Assembly: GCA_021904315.1 (NCBI GenBank)
Contig: CM038923.1
Location: 12,220,038-12,284,037 of the forward strand
Origin: Sphagnum magellanicum
Lineage: Eukaryota; Streptophyta; Sphagnopsida; Sphagnales; Sphagnaceae
Length of the DNA stretch: 64,000 nt
Direction: 5' to 3'
Under the pieces are notes generated by a model, which was not told the origin of the DNA, did not search any database, and was given only the letters and a program-made list of their open reading frames with translations. The position numbers were made by a program, and so were the translations under genes. Below are positions 1-12,777 of this stretch, piece by piece (position 1 is the stretch's first letter; each line of letters opens with the position of its first letter).

Positions 1-256
1 TCTTTTGGTGTTCATAGTTTGGACACAGCAGGCAGATGTACAACATCTTATCTATTGGCAGGGCCAGCGTGTTTGTTATGCCTTGTTTATATCATCATCA
101 TCATCATCAAAGGACCACGACTCATGTGGGAAAAAGAGAAATCCGTAAATTCAACCTGTCTTCAGCCTGTCTTTGGGCCTCCTTTCATCACCTAACCCTT
201 CTTTTAGTGGTATCTGTAAAGTAATGAAATTTTATTAAATCTCAGTATGAAATGCT
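1..256 (+). repeat. Dispersed repeat, copy 1 (partial at window edge)
   Basis: Positions 1-90 match the reverse complement of 20,389-20,477 at roughly 85% by eye. Positions 173-256 match 20,738-20,834 in the same orientation. Because one half is inverted and the other is direct between the two copies, an internal inversion has occurred in one of them. An ATC microsatellite lies at 89-110. No terminal repeats or coding potential are visible, and the element class is unknown. Confidence 0.7.
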
Positions 257-3200
257 CACACTGTTGTAGTGCTGTCTTTTCCTTACTTTATATCCATAAT
301 GCTAATCAGTAACTCCCATCTTCACAATGCAATCCTTGCCTTACTTCGGTCAAAGACCTAATACCCATCTAAGTACAGGATATGGGTCTAGCTTTAGACC
401 ATTCTGGGTTCCTGACATTAGGCCAGGGAGGCCAAGTGGACGGGTTGCCGAAAATGTAGAAGGGTCTAGTACTGGCCTCATTTGGGGAGCCTCAAATGTG
501 GATCTAAAGCTAGACCCTTCACAGGTGGGAAGAAATGCCCAACTTTTTTGGATTTTTTTCTCTAAATTGAGAATTTTTGAAATCTGAAATGCCCACTTAA
601 CAGCTTAGTGAGGACCTTCCAAATTTTGGAAGTTCCTGTGACATCTTTGGCATCTTTGGCCGAGTGAATGTCCCCAAAATACACTTCAAAATAATAAACA
701 TGCAGTTCCTTACAAGGGCAGCACCAACAAGTCTACAACCATTGAGTTATCACATTGCATATTATTATATATACCAACAGATACCTCATCTTGGCTATGG
801 ATTCCGGATGCCTATTTTCATTAATTTCTCAAAGTCCATAATTTTTTTCTTAACTCTCTTAACTCTCAAGAAGGATGGTAGTCTGTGCATCTTCCCAAAT
901 CCCTATCTCAGATGTCTCAGGTATGTGTCTAAGGGCAAAGGACTCTTGGAGAGGTGAAAATTAGGTTAAATTTTTTTAGCTCTAGACATAGATCGAATGT
1001 GCAAGAAAGAATGATGAGAGAAAAACATGTTTAGTTAATTTTTAAAACTCATTTTGGACAATTTTCTTGTGTTTTTACTTGTAAATCAAAATGTTGATGC
1101 AAAATTATGTATTCATCTAAAAAATCACTACCATCGCAAAAAAATCTTGTTTTGAACAGCTCACTTAAATTACAAATATTGATTGTAAGAAATAATCCTA
1201 ATTTTTTTTGAAATCCTTTTGGATTCCCAACCATGAATGGAACCTGATACATTTTGTGAGGTTGTCAAAAAGAAAATGAAATTGATTAGGTGATGTTTGA
1301 TTCAGGTTCGGAAAAACTCAAGGAAAATTCAAATTCATATATGCATCCATATTTGTATTCTATTCACTGTGGGCAATAAAGTGTGAGGAAAATTTCATAT
1401 TCTATAATAATATTGTTATATGTCATAGTAAAGGGTTGTTAATTCCAGTGACAATGTTTCATTGGAACTCATTTATGTAGATGGGATTTTGGTGATAGTC
1501 ACTGTGACAATTCAAAAGCCATTTTGGCTTAATTTGAGAATATCTTGTTATTTGTATTGCATCTTTTTAATGTGTTTGTTTGTCTATAATTTGTTATTTT
1601 TCTTACACCCTTTTAATGTTTTTTTTTTTTTTTTTTTTTTGGGGTCTATTTGTATGTTGTTGTGAACTTATTCAATGAATTAAACTTTTGTTAACATTTT
1701 TCTTGCCAAATCACGAATGAAAAAAATATTAATGAAACAAAATGTCATATGGTGAAATTTATAAAATATTATCTTTTGAAAAGATAGAATTGATTGCAAG
1801 AAAATTATTATGTTTACAAAAAATAATTTAATCATTGTCACTAGTAGTGCAAAGCAGCTTGGAGCCCAAATAGGTAGATAGTAAGCAGTCAATATAGCAA
1901 CTAAGCTAACCACTGTGGTTGGCTAAGGAACAGGAACCCAATGGAGAAATGTTACCACTACCCATCCATATATCCATCCATCCATTGGGTGCACTTCTGG
2001 TGGCTGTTGGTTCACTCTTGGCCCCGTTGGAAGAAAGTCACTTGAGGCTAGGTACACATTTGAGAAGGTGGCAGAGACAACAAAATGTTAAAAGATGAAT
2101 ATGAAGTTTTGACAACCAAATTAGGATGAATCATCTCACCTAGTTTCTAGGGGGCAAAATCCCTTGAAGCTACTATAATACTCTATGATGATTCTCAACA
2201 CAATATCCCCTGCCTTACAAGGCAAGGCCAACAACAAAACAATGGGTATCAAGACTCTTCAAGAGGGGCTATTGTTGAGATTCCTCCTGGCAGTCCTTTT
2301 TGAGCTTTTGGCAACCCCCCCAACAAACCAAGCTCTGCAAGAATTGTCCAAGTCTACAGAAAACCCAGAAAAGCTAGTAATATCTGGGATTGGTACTACT
2401 AGCCTTGCAGCACCTGACACTTGCTATTTGCCCCATGATAACTTATAACTACATTCATCATATGCAGGATGAGCTATGTCAAGTAGTTTGAACTTTTCCT
2501 TGGGTGGGAAAATGTTTTTGAAACCCATTCTTAAACTCCACTTTTTGTATTGTCAGTGTACATCTATCTATGAAGCCATGTAGTTTGTTGGCCTGGCCTA
2601 CTAAGGCAAGGATATTGTGTTTAGGTTCATTATAGAGTAGAGTAGCTTAATGGATTTTGGCCCCTAGGTAATAGGCCTATTTTTATATGAGGATTTTTGA
2701 AAGATGGTATTTTGGCTTGTGTTGAAACTTGAGATTAGTTATAGAGTTCTAATATGTTGAAGGATTTTGGTTTCTTTTAGAGGATTTTTTGAAGATTATA
2801 TTTTTGCATGGTCAAATATTTGAGTTTCCATTTTTAAAATGTAAATGGCAAGGCCACAATGTGACACACCCCTTGTTTTGTTTCCTCACATTGAGATCTC
2901 CCAACCCATGGCGCTCTTGGTATCTTCATAAAGCCCTCTCTTGATGAGTAATCGTGCACTGACTTGGTTTGAGACTCTTGGAGCTATGGTGCGGAAGCTA
3001 TTGATTATTGAACCATTTTTACTTGATGAAAACTAAATGAAATCGAAACTGAAAACTGTATTGGAATTTGAAAACATTCTTGGTGTTGGTAGAAATTAGC
3101 CCTTTGGCAAGTCAGATTTAGTAGAGTTTAATTACACAATTTTGAGAGCTAAGGTGTGGAAGATATTGATTTTTGAGTGGATATTTGTTGTTGGAAATTG

Positions 3201-5190
3201 AAACAAATTGCAAAAACTGAGTTTGGAAGGAAAAAAAAATTCACTTGGCCCAAGGGCACAGGCTATACACTAATTAGTATGAATCATCAACTGAGAACTC
3301 ACACCACTTCAGCTACAACACAAAATTGGGGGGCAAAAAAACCAACCCTGTTCACACCTTGCATTGGGGGGGGGTAGTTTGCTACCCAAAAAACAGCTCC
3401 AAAGACCACATAACATTCAGATCATGTTTGTCACTAGTTTAGGTGATCTGTTGAATTTGTCTTTGGCCACACATTCCCCCCCCTCCCCCCACCCTTCAAG
3501 TACAAGTACAACAAGAACTATGTTTAACCGAGGTCATGGGCTAATCATGGGTTAATCATGGGTCTGTGCCACCCTTTTGCTGCTTTTCAGTTTCTGTACT
3601 CACTTAGTCTGTCTTTGATGTCCATTTGTTCAAATTTATTTACACACAATATGCTTAGTTGCACAAACAAACTAATAACAATATTATTGTAAACTTCATG
3701 GATCCAAGACAAAATGGACACCCTAAAAGTCACATAATTTAATCTTCAAGCATCAAGCAATCCAATATTTGCATAACCACCAACCAAACTCTCCAAATTG
3801 GATGGGAGTCCAACCTTTTTTATAAAATAAAAATAAATAAAGAAATATAGAAGGATGATAAAAGGGTTTGTACTTTATTTATTTATGGTTTTATAGTGCG
3901 ATTTGACTAAATCTTCTTCCTAGGGATGATTGCCGTTTCTTTTACATCTTCCTATGGATGATTGCCACTTTGGCTACGAACAAAAAATTCCTTATAAAAA
4001 AAAATACTGGACAAGACAAGCCACTTGTCCATAAGTCTTGTGCAATACGGCCATCAATTGTACAAAGACAACATAAGGATGTACAACACAACAATTATGC
4101 AAGTACTTATGTGAGGAGAGTCATCTTTGTTCATGGTTTAGGTGTTGGGTACATTAGCTTGTAAGGGAATGACTCATGTTCCCAAATGCATCAAGAAATT
4201 GCTATGGGACCAACACCTGTTTATAGAACTCCCGCTCTAGTCCTATCCTAACCCTAAGGTTGAGACATTGAGACTAGTAGTCGAGCTCTATGATGGTCAC
4301 AAATTTTTTTGGAACCATGGGTGCTGTGTGGCAACACTAGGTGGTGAAGACAAGTCACCTTAGGGTTATGGCCCTAAGGTGGGTGCTATTTGGCTTGAAA
4401 TAAGGCGCCTAGGACAAGACAATAGTTGAGTTTGCCCCCATTTTGGGCATTGTCCCTCACCCATAGGGCTTAACCTATTGTAAAACACAAGATGAATGCT
4501 ATCATGATCCTAAACATCCAAAGATCAAGAGTGGGTAGGAGTGAGGAGAGTACATTAGGCCTATTACAAGAGGCCTCATGCATGAAATTCGATTAGGAAA
4601 TTGCTTTTTGTGCTTTACAAGATGATTCTTTTCATTGGAAACTAGTTCATGGAAACTAGCCAAGTCCGAGCCAGAGAAGCAAAACCCAAAATGGGTCACT
4701 GATGGACAAATGAACAAAAAAAATTAAGATCTAACTTAATGTACACATTTCACACTTCCCATTACTAGAGACTGTATGGGTACAAAGTTTTATAATCAAA
4801 TTAAAACATGTTTATATGTAAATACCATGTTCAACAACTAATTTAAATTAATTAATGTTTCATTATAAAGTTCAGAGCACTTATCAAATTTTAAGAAAAA
4901 TCAATTTTCTTAACTAAAGGTGCTAACCATATTTTCAAAAATGGTTTTTTTTTTCCCCCCATGGTTAAGACAGAATGTTTTTTCATCAAAAGACTAGTTC
5001 CATGGTTTGTTATTTCTGCCAGTTCCAACGCAAAAAGGTTTGCCACTAGCCTCCATCTCCCTTATTTTTTAAAAAAATTATTTCACTTAGGATCCAAGAA
5101 ATCTTGGAATGGGTACATACAATGTACTCAAATAGCACAAGTAATTATTCAAGTAGTCTGGGGCCACCTCCACAATCTTATGTATAAATT
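257..5190. other. Gene-free AT-rich spacer
   Basis: I see no supportable gene here. Open frames are short (under 100 codons) and lack recognisable domains. There are T runs near 1,621-1,640 and a C-rich run near 3,477-3,490. A motif at about 1,985-2,025 (GGTGCAC, then GGTTCACT, then TTGGCCC) resembles motifs at 22,384-22,420 and 55,603-55,640 and may be a fragment of the MITE family described at 21.9 kb. The stretch at 4,200-4,700 is less AT-rich but not recognisably coding. Confidence 0.5.
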
Positions 5191-5197
5191 CACTACG

Positions 5198-5400
5198 TCA
5201 CTGACGGAGCTCGGGTTTCAGGCCGACCGGGCCCGGCGCTAATCGGAGGGCGGAATTTCCTGTTCCCAGTCTGTGGGCAAAGCTATTGGAGGAAATTAGG
5301 TTACGACATTCTAGCGCGGAACGGAGACCCGGGATATTCGACGTCAAGAACGGGGTGCCGGGCCGGGTCCGGTCCGGACTGTGTGTGACGGAGCTCGCCA
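5198..5400. other. Isolated GC- and CpG-rich patch bounded by a 12-bp direct repeat
   Basis: About 200 bp dense in CpG sits abruptly within AT-rich, CpG-poor flanks. The 12-mer TGACGGAGCTCG occurs at 5,202-5,213 and again at 5,386-5,397, bounding the GC-rich core. Open frames run through it on both strands (5,198-5,401 minus; 5,286-5,480 plus), as expected for GC-rich DNA, but neither protein is recognisable. It may be a recently inserted fragment that has not yet lost its CpGs. Confidence 0.55.
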
Positions 5401-8400
5401 ACTTTTGCTCCAGAGAACACCCACTGAGGGAAGTTATCAGTAGTCACTTTTCGGAAAGTTTTTGGTATGGTCGTTGCTGATTTTGGGTACTGTAGCTGTG
5501 CAAGATTACAGAACGTCTCTCGGGATTTGTGCTGCTGCTTGTGGAGAAAAGCATTAACTAGGAAGGTGGAGAGGAAAAACATAAAGGAAGAGGGAAAGGA
5601 AGGAAGGTGGGAAAATCAAAAGAAAATTTGCTTCTCCTCCCTGACACACACACACCTGTGCCTTAGGCACGGGGCACACACTAGTCCACGCTAAAGGCAC
5701 ATGATTACTCCCTTAGACTTTAGGTGAGTGTTGAATATGAAGGAAGTTACGTTCCGTCTTCACACCCCAACTTGGCGAAACTTGGCAAGGTGGGTAGTAG
5801 TAGACACGGTAAAGCCATAGTCCATCCACTATCCAAGTAGCTTCCCTCCGTTTTCTTTGCAAGGGCGCAAAAGGGAGGTGGTTTCCAACATTCAATAAAA
5901 GTCAAATTTTAGTTTCTCCAAGTTTTCTTTGAATTTTTATTTACTATTTTAATGAAGCGAACATTAAAAGGGGGCATAGAATCCAATGGGAATTTCATCA
6001 AAAGAAAGACACAAATTGACAATTCATGTACCATAAAAACTTTGGCAAGTGTGTGAAATTAGTTTCTTGGCCATCTTCCTTGTTGTTCATTCTAAGCCTA
6101 CATTTGGGGGCGCACCATGTACCCACTCCACTACGAAGCTAAGGTCGAGCTCAAACGATTGTAATTTAATTGGATGAAATGTAATACCCTATATATATCA
6201 TTCTATGCACATCCACCTAGGCAAGTTACTTGTTGTCTTGTTAATTCTAAAAACTTTCCATCTATTTAGGTTATTAATTTGCATCCTAAACATTACCCTT
6301 TTAAATCAATTTCACAAGTTGCACATGTATGGTCTTTGTTTTCAACAATGTCTTTTTGTTAGAATAGATCTTTCAAGAGGCTTGAGTCTTCAATGGCCAC
6401 TATTTGAAGCTCAGGATCATTGCAATATGAATAAAATGCAATATCTTTAATATAACTTTGTTTGATTTCTTGGAGAGATGGATTCAAAACTTGAGATTAA
6501 GGAGTTGTGAGCAAGTGCAATTTGATTTCAATGTAAATTTCAAATTTTCAACTCTCAACAATAGATTTTTGTTTCATATACTTGATGAGCTTTTTCTACT
6601 TGCAATGAACCCAAGACATGAGACCTTGATTACTAAGGTTCTTTGTTTAGAGTTTGCATATTTAAGGTATGTGAAGGGGGGTTTTTTTTTTTCCTTTGGG
6701 AACCTAGAATGCTAAAAGGCTTTAGGTGTTTCATGTTTCAATTGAAGTCACAACCTTCATTTTATTGTGTTTGCAATCAAAATGTTGATTCCTTGTGTGT
6801 TTCATGTCTTTTTGGACAACTTGTGAAGTTTTGAAATTCTTCTTCACATGTTTCAAAGTCCAAAACACAGACTTTGAAACACATTTGAACCTTGAAATAT
6901 GATATTCTTATTTGTATGTTGAAAGTGGTGCCTTATGTGCTTTAGATGTTTTAAGTTGTAGTTGGAACTACAACCCCCCATCCAATTGTACTCGCAATCA
7001 CCTAAAGACACGAGGCAAAATCTTGGTTTTTGGGATTCTATGTTCATAATTTGTATGTGCAAGCTTAATTTTTTTTTGGGAAACTTTTGGAGTTCTAAAC
7101 CTTTTCTTTGCAAGCTTCAACGTTTGAATGTGGCCTCCTTGTGAACAAACTATGCACTAGACATCCCAACTACCCCGAAAGGAGCAACCACACCTACATA
7201 TGCATACCCCAAAATAATGCATACAATAGACCTCACAACCACCTATTGTAGACAATGACCACAATGGTACGTACATTTATTTAAGAACCCACACGGTGTT
7301 TGCCTATGTGTAAAATCCCAAGCAATTGTCAATGAAAATTGGTGTAGTAACACATGGTAAATCATCACATAATTGTGAGATTTTGGGTTGCCAACTTTTA
7401 TCATTCTGAGCTCTCAATGGGTGCAAAATGATTGAGGAGGCCAATAATATGATATTGTATTACAACTTCATGTAATACAACTTTAGTTATATTGTATTAG
7501 CCTATTAGGTTGTGCGCTTTGATGCCAAATATTTAATATATTTTTTCCTAATATTTTTGCATAATCACTAAGAAATTATTAAGATGTATTTTTTACTTGT
7601 TAAGTGCACCTTAATAATTTCTCAAAAAGTCCTGAATATTTTTTTTCTCATAATTATTTATTGCCCCCCAAATCCTTCTAACTCTAAGGATTAATTACAA
7701 CAACAAATGAATTCCATCCCACACACTTTCCCATCCATTATTATTATGAAAAGACCTGCTTTGATTTAATTTTTTTAGTGTAATTGGAGGGCATGTTACC
7801 AAGAGTTTTTTTTTTTTTTTTTGGTTTTTTTTCCCCCCTTCCGATATGAATTGCAGGATGTTTCAAAAAACAAGGAGCGGAATATTTCAGAAAATAGAGA
7901 ATGGGCATTCCATTTTTCAAACACCCCACATTCTTTACGTATTTTTTTCTCATGACACCTGCCCAATTCCATGGAAAAAATAATAATAAAACAAAATAAA
8001 ATAAAATAAAATCAGAGCAGGCCTTTATGTTCGGAAAAGCTCTCAAGCCAAGAGACTTTTATTATTTCAGGAACGGCCCAGGCAACTCCACTCACTTTGT
8101 TGCGAGCATTTCGCTCTCTGAAATGCTCACTTACACTACCCCAATTTTGACATATAAGGTGCCCTCCGTTTACAATGCCACAAAGTGCGGGTGGACGGTT
8201 TTTACGTTTGCATGTTAAGAAATTTGACCAAAGGTGACTCGACCATGACTCAACTCTTCACAACACACTTTCGAAGATGGTGGGCGGGGTGTGGTCGGCT
8301 ATGGCTCTATTTGAGTCAATACCGATTCATCTATAAAGGCTACTAGTTTGACCACTTTATCTGTCTAAACTCAACAATGAAATTCCAACTCATACCAATA

Positions 8401-9250
8401 CACCTATCCATGGTAAGGCACACCCACTAGGGTTATCACCCCCCATGTTGTACGGTTATTGGAATCGGGGCACCGATACCCGCCGGTTATCATCCCGGGA
8501 ATATATACCCACATATGTATGTGACGGACGGGGTGAATTTTTTTCATAAAAACCAGTTTTGGTGTAAAACCTTGGTTCTCAACCAAAAAAAAAAAAAAAA
8601 AAAAAAAACCTCATCAAAAACCCTCCTTTCTAACCACCAGTTGGTTCTTTCACAAAAACTGCCACCTCTTTGAGTTTTCTAAAATACCAAGAATCCCCAC
8701 TTCTTTGATTCTGAAACTTTTAAAGAACCCGGGAACCACCAAAAGAAGTGCTCCTTTGCTACAAGTACAACCCTATTCAACTTTTAGTTTATAAAACTAT
8801 GCAATTCAAGTTTGCCAATTAAAATACTCGATGTAAGGTTTAGGGTTTCGTTGTTGTTGGTTTTTGCCCACTAGAAAATACTTGATATATACAATTGTTT
8901 TTCTGAGTAGGTGAACATTTGGACTCAAATTTTGGCTTCTTTCTTCTTTTTCCTTCACCTTTGTACAATATTAGTTTGAACCCCGTGCCTAATGCATAAG
9001 AGTGTGTGTGTATTTGACAATACATATTATAAAATTACAATTACAAACTACATTTTCAAAACCTCTTTATATACGACATTCCACATGTATCCATTGGGAC
9101 CCTGGCCGCTGACAATCTTGATGTTTGCACTGCTTGTGACCCGTCAGATAGCAACATACAACCGACCATGGGAATAGACCGGAGACAGCAAATATACCCC
9201 AACCTTGTTCAACTTGTAAGTAAGTTACTTATTTAGTAGGTATCAATCTG
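5401..9250. other. Gene-free spacer
   Basis: No gene can be supported. Contents include a CA run near 5,646-5,655, homopolymer A/T runs (7,807-7,822; 8,584-8,608), an 8-bp-stem inverted repeat near 7,457-7,485 and a moderately CpG-rich stretch at 8,220-8,540 with no recognisable protein. Confidence 0.45.
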
Positions 9251-9826
9251 TTGAAAATTATTTCTTTGTTTTTGTATGTTGATAAGTTCCAGTATCCAGA
9301 CCCCCTCCCTGTTCATAATGGTTAGGGTTTCTGGTGCAGCCAATTTTCACATGCATCATAATAATATCTTTGGCATCCAGCATATTATTATTATTGGCAA
9401 AATTCTTTTTCTGGGCAATTTGATGAGTGCAATTACCAATATTAAGTTGTGTGCTAAAATGGCAACTGACATCCATTGCCATTATTATTATGGCAAATGC
9501 AAGCCTTGAAAATTGCCAATATTTAATAAAAGTGTGCTTAACGGCTGCTCGCTCTGGCATCCATTGAACTATAATAAAAAAATATGGCAATGTAAAAAGC
9601 ATTGAAATTTTCCAATATTCTAAATAAAATTTGAAAAAAAAAAAAAAAAATCCCAACCCAACCCAACCCAACTCTTTCAGTTGTTGAGGAAGAGACAGGA
9701 TGAGTGTACCTAAGTCCAAAAACCCCAAATTAAAAAATAAAAATTTACAACACTAATATATATTATTTTTCGTTGCGCCACGTCTGTATTCCACTCTTTT
9801 TTCGCCCCATCGGAGTAAACAGACCA

Positions 9827-9895
9827 TGACAGGACAGATGAATGACCGGATGGATGGATGAAATGTGTTTCACGACGTCCTTTACTATATGTAAT
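9827..9895 (-). repeat. Inverted fragment of the GGACGTC repeat family
   Basis: Read on the minus strand, this begins with a TA-rich stretch, then AGTAAAGGACGTC, then a run of CATCC/CGGTC words. It matches the internal part of the elements at 10,845-10,992 and 11,262-11,369 but in the opposite orientation. It may be a truncated copy of the same non-autonomous element. Confidence 0.5.
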
Positions 9896-9914
9896 TTTTA
9901 GGATCAATCAATCA

Positions 9915-10345
9915 TCCTAGCACCTACCCATTGCCTCTTTTTTCCAACATGGGTTGGGGGGGGGAGGGGTTGAAGGTATAGCCTAAATAAGTAATGGCCT
10001 TCTTTAAAAAAAGTTGTAAAATGTTATAAGAATTTTGAGGGTGTCTCTAATCTCTACCACTTGAATTTTTTAATTATTTTTTAATTTTTCAATAGATACA
10101 ATATACCTACCATAACAATATGAGGCTTGTCACATTTGGACTCAAATCTTCCTCTTCTTCCATTTCCACCTTATGAGAAACTTAGCATAGATCACCTTGT
10201 AGAACACCTACCTATGGCCTCTGTTCCAACCTAAAGTCGACCACAAAAGAGAAAGATTTTCTTCTCTTAGCAATGAATCATTCATTCTATAAAGCATGCA
10301 CCTACCTATGTACCTACCTATTGCCTCATTTCCAACATGGGTCTA
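9915..10345. repeat. Three dispersed copies of a CACCTACC-type block
   Basis: The block CACCTACC(C/T)ATTGCCTC followed by a TTTCCAACATGGG-type tail appears at about 9,920-9,955, 10,205-10,236 and 10,307-10,346, with AT-rich spacers of about 285 and 100 bp. The copies are imperfect. No function is visible. Confidence 0.45.
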
Positions 10346-10844
10346 CATACTAATTAAGCTTTCTTTTATTTTTAAACCAATAAAAATACTATTAGGCTTG
10401 TGTTTTGTTGGTTGAGTTGAGACTTGAGACCCAAGTAGAAAATGAAAAAAGAGAAGAAAAATAGTCGTTGGTTGTCTTTTGTTTCAGAGAAGACAACAGT
10501 AAAATCTGACTGTCAAGCTACAGTAGTACCTACCTGGGCCAGTTCAACATTAATTATATTATTTTCAGAAATGTTGAATTTTTCAAAACATTTTTTTAAA
10601 AAAAGAGAGAGAATCCAATGAAATATTTGAGAATATATCATTTGTTGAAATGGAATCCTCAAAATGAATTAACTATTTGACATAACATGTGTTTGAAGTG
10701 GCCAAGGTATTATGGTTATAGCAATACCCAAGTCGGGGGTGGGCCGAGTGACAGAAAACATGACCGGTTTGAACCAGTGTTGGTCTCGTATCAACTTATT
10801 TTGATACCAGCATTGACAGTTTCAAAAATATTTGATACCATTAC

Positions 10845-10992
10845 ATATATTAAAGGACGTCGGGATGAAATGAAGCTTCCCCTGAATCCGTCCGTCTCGT
10901 CATCCATCAGGTCGTCCATTTGTCCATCCGTCCGGTCGTTATTATATTTTAACATAAAGGAGTTGTTTACAGTTTTGGGGGTGAAGATGCTC
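10845..10992 (+). mobile_element. 3' part of a MITE (GGACGTC family)
   Basis: The sequence runs from a TATA-rich stretch through AAAGGACGTCGGGATG and CCGTCC-rich repeats to a right terminus GAAGATGCTC. It then meets the triplet TTA at 10,993-10,995, which is shared with the next element. The same internal order is repeated at 11,262-11,369. No clear left terminus is visible, so this copy is probably truncated or diverged at its 5' side. Confidence 0.6.
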
Positions 10993-10995
10993 TTA

Positions 10996-11369
10996 GGGCA
11001 TCTCCACCCCACACCTGCGAAAAACACCCCTTTTCATTAAATCTTTCAGCAGGATAGCGTAAATCCTGCTGCACTCGTGTATTGATTGATGTTCATTTTG
11101 CAGTGGTCATTTTAACCCCTTTAAAATCTTTTTCCTACTATGGATTTGGACTAGTAACTGTTACTCGTCCAAATGTGAAGATGTACATGGCCTTTGAGTG
11201 TTTAAAGGCAGTTGTTATGACGTTTGTGGGTGGGGGACAATGATCATTAAACACTATTATATATAGTAAAGGACGTCAGGATGAGAAATGAAGCCTCCCC
11301 TGAATCCGCCCGTCCCGTCATCCGTCCCTGTCGTCCCTCTGTCCAACGGAGTTGTGGGTGGAGATGCTC
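10996..11369 (+). mobile_element. Tourist-like (PIF/Harbinger-type) MITE with TTA target duplication
   Basis: The left end GGGCATCTCCACCCC and right end GGGTGGAGATGCTC form terminal inverted repeats. Identical TTA triplets flank the element (10,993-10,995 and 11,370-11,372). The length is 374 bp with no coding capacity. TTA/TAA duplications and GGGCATCTCC-type ends are typical of non-autonomous PIF/Harbinger elements in plants; the superfamily assignment is inference from those two signs. The left 60 bp closely resemble the left end of the element at 21,901. Confidence 0.8.
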
Positions 11370-11372
11370 TTA

Positions 11373-12240
11373 GGCTCAATATTGATTTTGAGCTGGTATA
11401 TGGCAGGTATATGCCTGATATATAGTGAAATTCGTGTGAAATTGGTACTATCTCAAGTCCCGACTAGCTAGCTGGTACCAGACTTAGGTCATAGCAGACT
11501 GGTTGTGAGGATATCTGATTTCCAGTGATAAAAACCAGGGGGATCAGGGTCGGGGTTTTTTTTTTTTTTTTTTTTTGTGACCCAGACAGACCCGAGCTCA
11601 TCTCTTTTTGTTGGAACTGGCATAAGAATCAAACATTGGAACTAGTCTTTTTGCTAAATTTGGACCCAAAACGAGAACTAGTGATAAAACATAACATTCT
11701 TGAACTGAAAAGAGAGGCAGATTTCTTAATGTAGGCAAGTTGATTTTATTTTTGACAAATAGGCTGAACCTCAAAGTTGAATATTAATTTTAATTAGTTG
11801 TTAAAACTCCATAACTTAAATATGGTTTTAATTTGATATAAAACTTTTTATCTATACAATATTTAGCATAGAGAAATAAATGTGGAATGTCTACATGGAA
11901 ACTGGACCCAGTCTCGAACCACGCCCCCAAGGTTTGGGGAATTTGGAAAAAAAGAAAAAGTGTCAGAATCAGAATTGCAAAATCAGAAGAACCAAACTCA
12001 AACCCACACCCAAAGAACTACAAATTTTTAAAAAAAAATCAAAACAGAGCTTCTCTATTAAAATAAAAAATTAATATTTAAAAAAAATTAAAATTAGAAA
12101 AAAAACTCCACACAACACTGGTTTGAACTCAGAACCCCTTGTGGTACCGAAGGTGGGCCATACCACTGGTGGAAGAACCCCCCTCCCCCCACCGTTTTAT
12201 TCTTTTTGGGGCACCCAAAAAAAAAAAAAAACCAAGAGTT
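11373..12240. other. Gene-free spacer upstream of the CASP-like gene
   Basis: AT-rich sequence with a T run at 11,557-11,576 and an A-rich stretch at 11,945-12,110. The words near 11,960-12,010 (AGTGTCAGAA, then AGAAGAACCAA) loosely resemble 54,990-55,080. No gene is supportable. Confidence 0.4.
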
Positions 12241-12389
12241 TGGTGCCCACCACAGAATTCAGCTTTTGTAAGAGGAGAGTACTTCCACTCTGTTGCTGCT
12301 AGTTGTGCTTGTTTCCGGGTGTACATTGCGAGCGTGTTTGCACACCAAGCACGCCTTCTCCACTCCTCGTCTGCACACTAGTAGTTGTA

Positions 12390-12418
12390 GTGGTGGTGGT
12401 GGTGGTGGTGATGGTGGT
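12390..12418 (+). repeat. GGT microsatellite in the CASP-like 5' region
   Basis: About eight GGT triplets with one GAT interruption. It lies some 360 bp before the CASP-like start codon, so it is either in the promoter or in a long 5' leader. The leader from 12,240 to 12,777 is GT-rich on + and contains no good long open frame. Confidence 0.7.
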
Positions 12419-12777
12419 ACCTTCTTTGGTGCTCTTCTTTCGCTTCCTTTTTAGCTTCTAGCTTTGATTTGGCAACAACTCCAGCAACTTTTGCTTTTTT
12501 TTTGGGTGGGGGAGGCGAGGATTTCGGGTGTCAGTGAGCTTCTGTGATTTTGGGTGGCTGGCTGTTGGTTTGATCCGTTTTTCTTTTGTCTACAGTGTTT
12601 TTTTGTACCGCACACTTTGAGCTCAACACTTGAGAGTGTAAGTTGAGAACTTGGGAGTGTAGTAGAGGAAGAGTTTGGTCTTTTGGAAGAGGAGCGTTTG
12701 TTGTTTTGTTTTGTTTGTTGTTGTTGGTGTTTTTTTCTTGGGTTTTGGAGTGACATTTTCTGGGTAGTAAGTTAGCT

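Noticed and set aside
2185-2448. Possible small gene on + (87 codons)
   Set aside because: Reads without a recognisable domain, and no splice partner or homologous signal could be seen nearby.
9258-9728. 156-codon open frame on the minus strand
   Set aside because: It includes a homopolymer-encoded Phe run and low-complexity sequence, with no domain, codon bias or neighbouring splice signals supporting a gene.
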